Positions 40,029-42,570 of a stretch of 42,570 bases of DNA are shown here, in pieces (positions within the stretch are counted from its first letter, which is position 1; every line of letters starts with the position of its first letter). The stretch comes from JARKQH01 sp964631605 (GTDB lineage: Bacteria; Verrucomicrobiota; Verrucomicrobiia; Limisphaerales; UBA8199): NCBI GenBank assembly GCA_964631605.1, contig CAZVYG010000040.1:1-42570 (forward strand). The letters are read 5' to 3'. Both the position numbers and the translations under genes were made by a program. Under the pieces are notes generated by a model that saw nothing but the letters and a program-made list of their open reading frames with translations, did not search any database and was not told the DNA's origin.

Positions 40029-42570
40029 CAGTGCCCTCCTCCTTTCTCCGGTGACGGCGCCGGTGGCGCGGTGGCGGAAGCTGACTTCGGCGTGCGGCCG
40101 CGCTCGACGAGCTTCTGCACGAACACATAGCAGACCGGGATGATGAGCAGGCCGATGGCCGTGGCGATGGTCATGCCAAACACCACGCCCGTGCCCAAGG
40201 TGCTGCGGGAGGCGGCGCCGGAGCCCGTGGCCCGCATCAGCGGCACGCAGCCCAGGATGAAGGCGAAAGAGGTCATCAGGATGGGCCGCAGTCGCAGCCG
40301 TGATCCCTCCACCGCCGCATCGAGAATGGCGACCCCTTCGTCCCGCTTCATTTTGGCGAACTCGACAATGAGAATCGCGTTCTTAGCCGCCAGGCCGATG
40401 AGCATCACGAGGCCGATCTGCGCATAGACGTTCAACTCGAAGCCGCGCGCCAGCATGCCGACCATCATGCCCAGGATGACCGTCGGCGTGCCCAGGAGCA
40501 CGGCGAACGGCAGCCCCCAGCTCTCATACTGGGCCGCCAGCAGCAGGAAGACGAAGAGCACTGCGGTGCCAAAGATGATCACCGCCTGGCCTTCGGATTT
40601 CTTCTCCTGGAGCGTCAGCCCGGACCACTCGTAGCCAACTTCGCTGGGCAGGGTCTTCATGACTTGCTCGATGGCTTTGATCGCCTGCCCGGAACTGTAG
40701 CCCGGAGCTGCCACGCCCATGATTTCGGCAGCGTTGTAGAGGTTGAAGCGGGTGACAAAGTTCGGACCGGAGATCTTGCTGACCTTGGCCAAGGTGCTCA
40801 GCGGCACCATCTGGCCGCCGTTGTTCCGGACATAGAACTGGCCAATATCAGCGGGCTGACTGGTGAATTGGGGTTCGGCCTGCAGGAACACCTTGAAGAC
40901 GCGGCCAAAACGCACGAAGTCGTTGACGTAGAGTCCGCTCAGGTAGGCTTGCAGCGTCTGAAACACGCTGTCCACCGGCACGCCCAGCATGCGTGCCTTT
41001 TCGCGGTCCAGTTCGACCTTCACCTGGGGGATCGCGGGGTTGAAGGTGGTGGTGATGCGGGCAATCTCCGGGCGCTCGGCCAGCGCTTGCTGGAGCTGCT
41101 GGAGATGCCCCGCCAACTGCTCGACGGAACCGCCGGAACGGTCCTGCAATTGCATGGTAAATCCGGACACATTGCCGTAGCCCGGCAGCGGGGGCGGGCC
41201 AAACGCAATGGCGTGCGCGGCGGGGATGGCTGCGAATCGCTTGGTCCATTCGCGGGCGATGGCGCTGGCGTGCAGCTCGGGGGACTTGCGTTTTCCCCAG
41301 GGCTCCAGGCCCACGAACATCATCGCCGAATTGGGGAAGTTCAGCGAGTTGAGGATGTTGAAGCCAGCCAACCCCACGGCGGAGCGCACCCCCGGCGTGT
41401 GGCAGACGATGTCTTCAACCTGCTTGAGGACTTCGTCGGAGCGCTGGAGCGAAGCGCCTTCGGGGAGTTGGACGGAGACGAAGAGAAAGCCCTTGTCCTC
41501 ATCGGGAATGAAACCGCCGGGCACGAACTTGCCGACCAGCCCGATGCCGGCGACCACCGCGACCAGCAGCAACATGGAGCGCGCCGCCTTGCGGGCCAGC
41601 CCTCCGACGAGGTGGCCGTACCGCTGGCTGAGCCGGTCAAAGGTCTGATTGAAGCCGCGGAAAAAGGCGGCCACCGGGCCGTGGCCGGGCGCGGGCTTCC
41701 GGAGCCACATGGCCGCCAGCGCGGGGCTGAGCGTCAAGGCGTTGATGACCGAGAAAGCCACCGCGACGGCAATGGTGAGGGCAAACTGGCTGTAGAGCTG
41801 GCCGGTCACGCCCCCCATGAATGCCACCGGGACGAACACGGCGCAGAGCACCAGACCGATGGCCACGACCGGTCCGGACACCTCCTTCATCGCCTGGCGC
41901 GTGGCTTCCACCGGGGTCAGGCCGTGCTCGAGATGGTGTTGCACGGCTTCGACGACCACGATGGCGTCATCCACCACAATGCCGATGGCCAGCACCAACC
42001 CCATCATGGTGAGCACGTTCACACTGAAGCCGAGCACCGGGAACAGGATAAACGCCCCCAGCAGCGAGACGGGCACGGTGCACATCGGAATGAGGGTGGC
42101 GCGAAAGCTTTGCAGAAAGAGATAGACGACGAACAACACCAGGATCACCGCCTCGAACAGCGTATGCACAATCTCCTCGATCGAGGCTTTAATCGGCAAC
42201 GTGGAGTCAAGCGTCACCTCATAATCCATATCCGGTGGAAACCGCGTTTTGGCGTCTTCCAGGATTTTCCTCACGTTGTCCGCCGTTTCAATGGCGTTGG
42301 CCCCGGGGGCGAGGTAGATGCCGATCGCGCCCGCCGGGGACTGGTTCAACCGGGCCCGCAGGTCGTAGGCCTGCGCGCCGAGTTCCACGCGCGCCACGTG
42401 CTTGATCTTCACCTGCGAACCGTCGGTGTTCGCGCGGATGATGATTTCCTCAAACTCGCGGGGGTCCTTGAGCAGGCCCAGCGCGCGGACGTTGTACTGC
42501 AATTCCTGGCCCTGGGGCGCCGGCTCGGCGCCGACGCGGCCGGCGGGGGACTGGGCGTTTTGCTCCTTGA
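40028..42570 (-). CDS. RND efflux pump, HAE1 family (N-terminal part beyond window)
   Basis: About 846 residues are visible; the frame is open through the right edge, where KEQNAQSPAGRVGAEP matches the AcrB-type periplasmic region, so the start lies outside. Proton relay residues are present: DD in GIVVDDAIVVVEA (AcrB D407/D408) and K in GLAAKNAILIVEFAKMK (K940). Other marks: GGFIPDEDKGFLFVSVQLPEG, GFTMQLQDRSGG, AAQYESWGLPFAVLLGTPTV and ATAIGLLIIPVCYVFVQKL. It is the inner-membrane transporter of a tripartite drug or solute efflux system with the outer-membrane gene that follows; the adaptor gene is presumably just upstream, outside the window. Confidence 0.95.
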   Translation of the reverse strand, partial: KEQNAQSPAGRVGAEPAPQGQELQYNVRALGLLKDPREFEEIIIRANTDGSQVKIKHVARVELGAQAYDLRARLNQSPAGAIGIYLAPGANAIETADNVRKILEDAKTRFPPDMDYEVTLDSTLPIKASIEEIVHTLFEAVILVLFVVYLFLQSFRATLIPMCTVPVSLLGAFILFPVLGFSVNVLTMMGLVLAIGIVVDDAIVVVEAVQHHLEHGLTPVEATRQAMKEVSGPVVAIGLVLCAVFVPVAFMGGVTGQLYSQFALTIAVAVAFSVINALTLSPALAAMWLRKPAPGHGPVAAFFRGFNQTFDRLSQRYGHLVGGLARKAARSMLLLVAVVAGIGLVGKFVPGGFIPDEDKGFLFVSVQLPEGASLQRSDEVLKQVEDIVCHTPGVRSAVGLAGFNILNSLNFPNSAMMFVGLEPWGKRKSPELHASAIAREWTKRFAAIPAAHAIAFGPPPLPGYGNVSGFTMQLQDRSGGSVEQLAGHLQQLQQALAERPEIARITTTFNPAIPQVKVELDREKARMLGVPVDSVFQTLQAYLSGLYVNDFVRFGRVFKVFLQAEPQFTSQPADIGQFYVRNNGGQMVPLSTLAKVSKISGPNFVTRFNLYNAAEIMGVAAPGYSSGQAIKAIEQVMKTLPSEVGYEWSGLTLQEKKSEGQAVIIFGTAVLFVFLLLAAQYESWGLPFAVLLGTPTVILGMMVGMLARGFELNVYAQIGLVMLIGLAAKNAILIVEFAKMKRDEGVAILDAAVEGSRLRLRPILMTSFAFILGCVPLMRATGSGAASRSTLGTGVVFGMTIATAIGLLIIPVCYVFVQKLVERGRTPKSASATAPPAPSPEKGGGH

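Noticed and set aside
1..42570. CRISPR arrays, insertion sequences, tRNA genes and phage genes
   Set aside because: No regularly spaced repeats, transposase motifs, cloverleaf-like T-loop sequences or phage structural genes were seen; FTYQGRL-type similarity to tail proteins belongs to a chromosomal surface family.

Overview
The window is a GC-rich bacterial chromosome segment, most likely from the phylum Verrucomicrobiota and probably its Limisphaerales/Pedosphaera branch. The evidence is the 5' part of a 16S rRNA at the left edge with the GGATAAGACATGCAAGTCGA signature, many exported proteins of verrucomicrobial style (FTYQGRL-type surface proteins, FTLIELL pseudopilins with an H-X9-DG motif, C-terminal modules ending in FFRL), sulfatases, and few Shine-Dalgarno sites. 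The taxonomic call is inference from these signs.

Layout. 1-1011: 5' end of a 16S gene on the minus strand, with a long leader and two tandem promoters. 1012-5063: a surface protein, serine O-acetyltransferase, a family 2 glycosyltransferase and a Tat-exported TIM-barrel protein. 5144-8121: a terminator, a large exported protein with an internal duplication, and a pseudopilin. 8243-11095: a tightly coupled minus-strand operon of a 31-residue lipoprotein-like peptide, a SAM methyltransferase, a radical SAM/SPASM protein and a small membrane protein. 11289-16707: a second coupled operon (4-base overlaps) of a BNR/sialidase-like protein, a YidR-like propeller lipoprotein, and a sodium/solute symporter fused in frame to a GH53 endo-galactanase. 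16871-18840: thrS behind an apparent threonine-codon attenuator. 18935-25846: PHP phosphodiesterase, sugar porter, URO-D family protein and two glycosyltransferases, all on the minus strand. 25951-26286: a laminin-B-like gene remnant. 26483-34163: a sulfatase fused to a DUF3472-like domain, a DUF885 peptidase, an SGNH esterase and a DUF362 protein. 34139-37329: hopanoid side-chain genes hpnJ and hpnH behind a small lipoprotein gene. 37572-42570: a TPR protein, and an outer-membrane efflux lipoprotein coupled to an RND pump that runs off the right edge.

How it fits together. The symporter-galactanase operon, sulfatase, SGNH esterase, sugar porter and PHP protein suggest scavenging of complex, partly sulfated polysaccharides. 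hpnH/hpnJ indicate extended hopanoids in the membrane. The strongest candidates for something undescribed are: (i) the thrS leader, which codes Val-Val-Leu-Val-Val-Thr-Thr-Thr-Thr-Ile ahead of two competing hairpins; (ii) the symporter-GH53 fusion; (iii) the micro-lipoprotein/methyltransferase/radical SAM/membrane-protein operon; and (iv) a C-terminal module shared by three otherwise unrelated exported proteins. All domain calls come from reading motifs; no database search was run.
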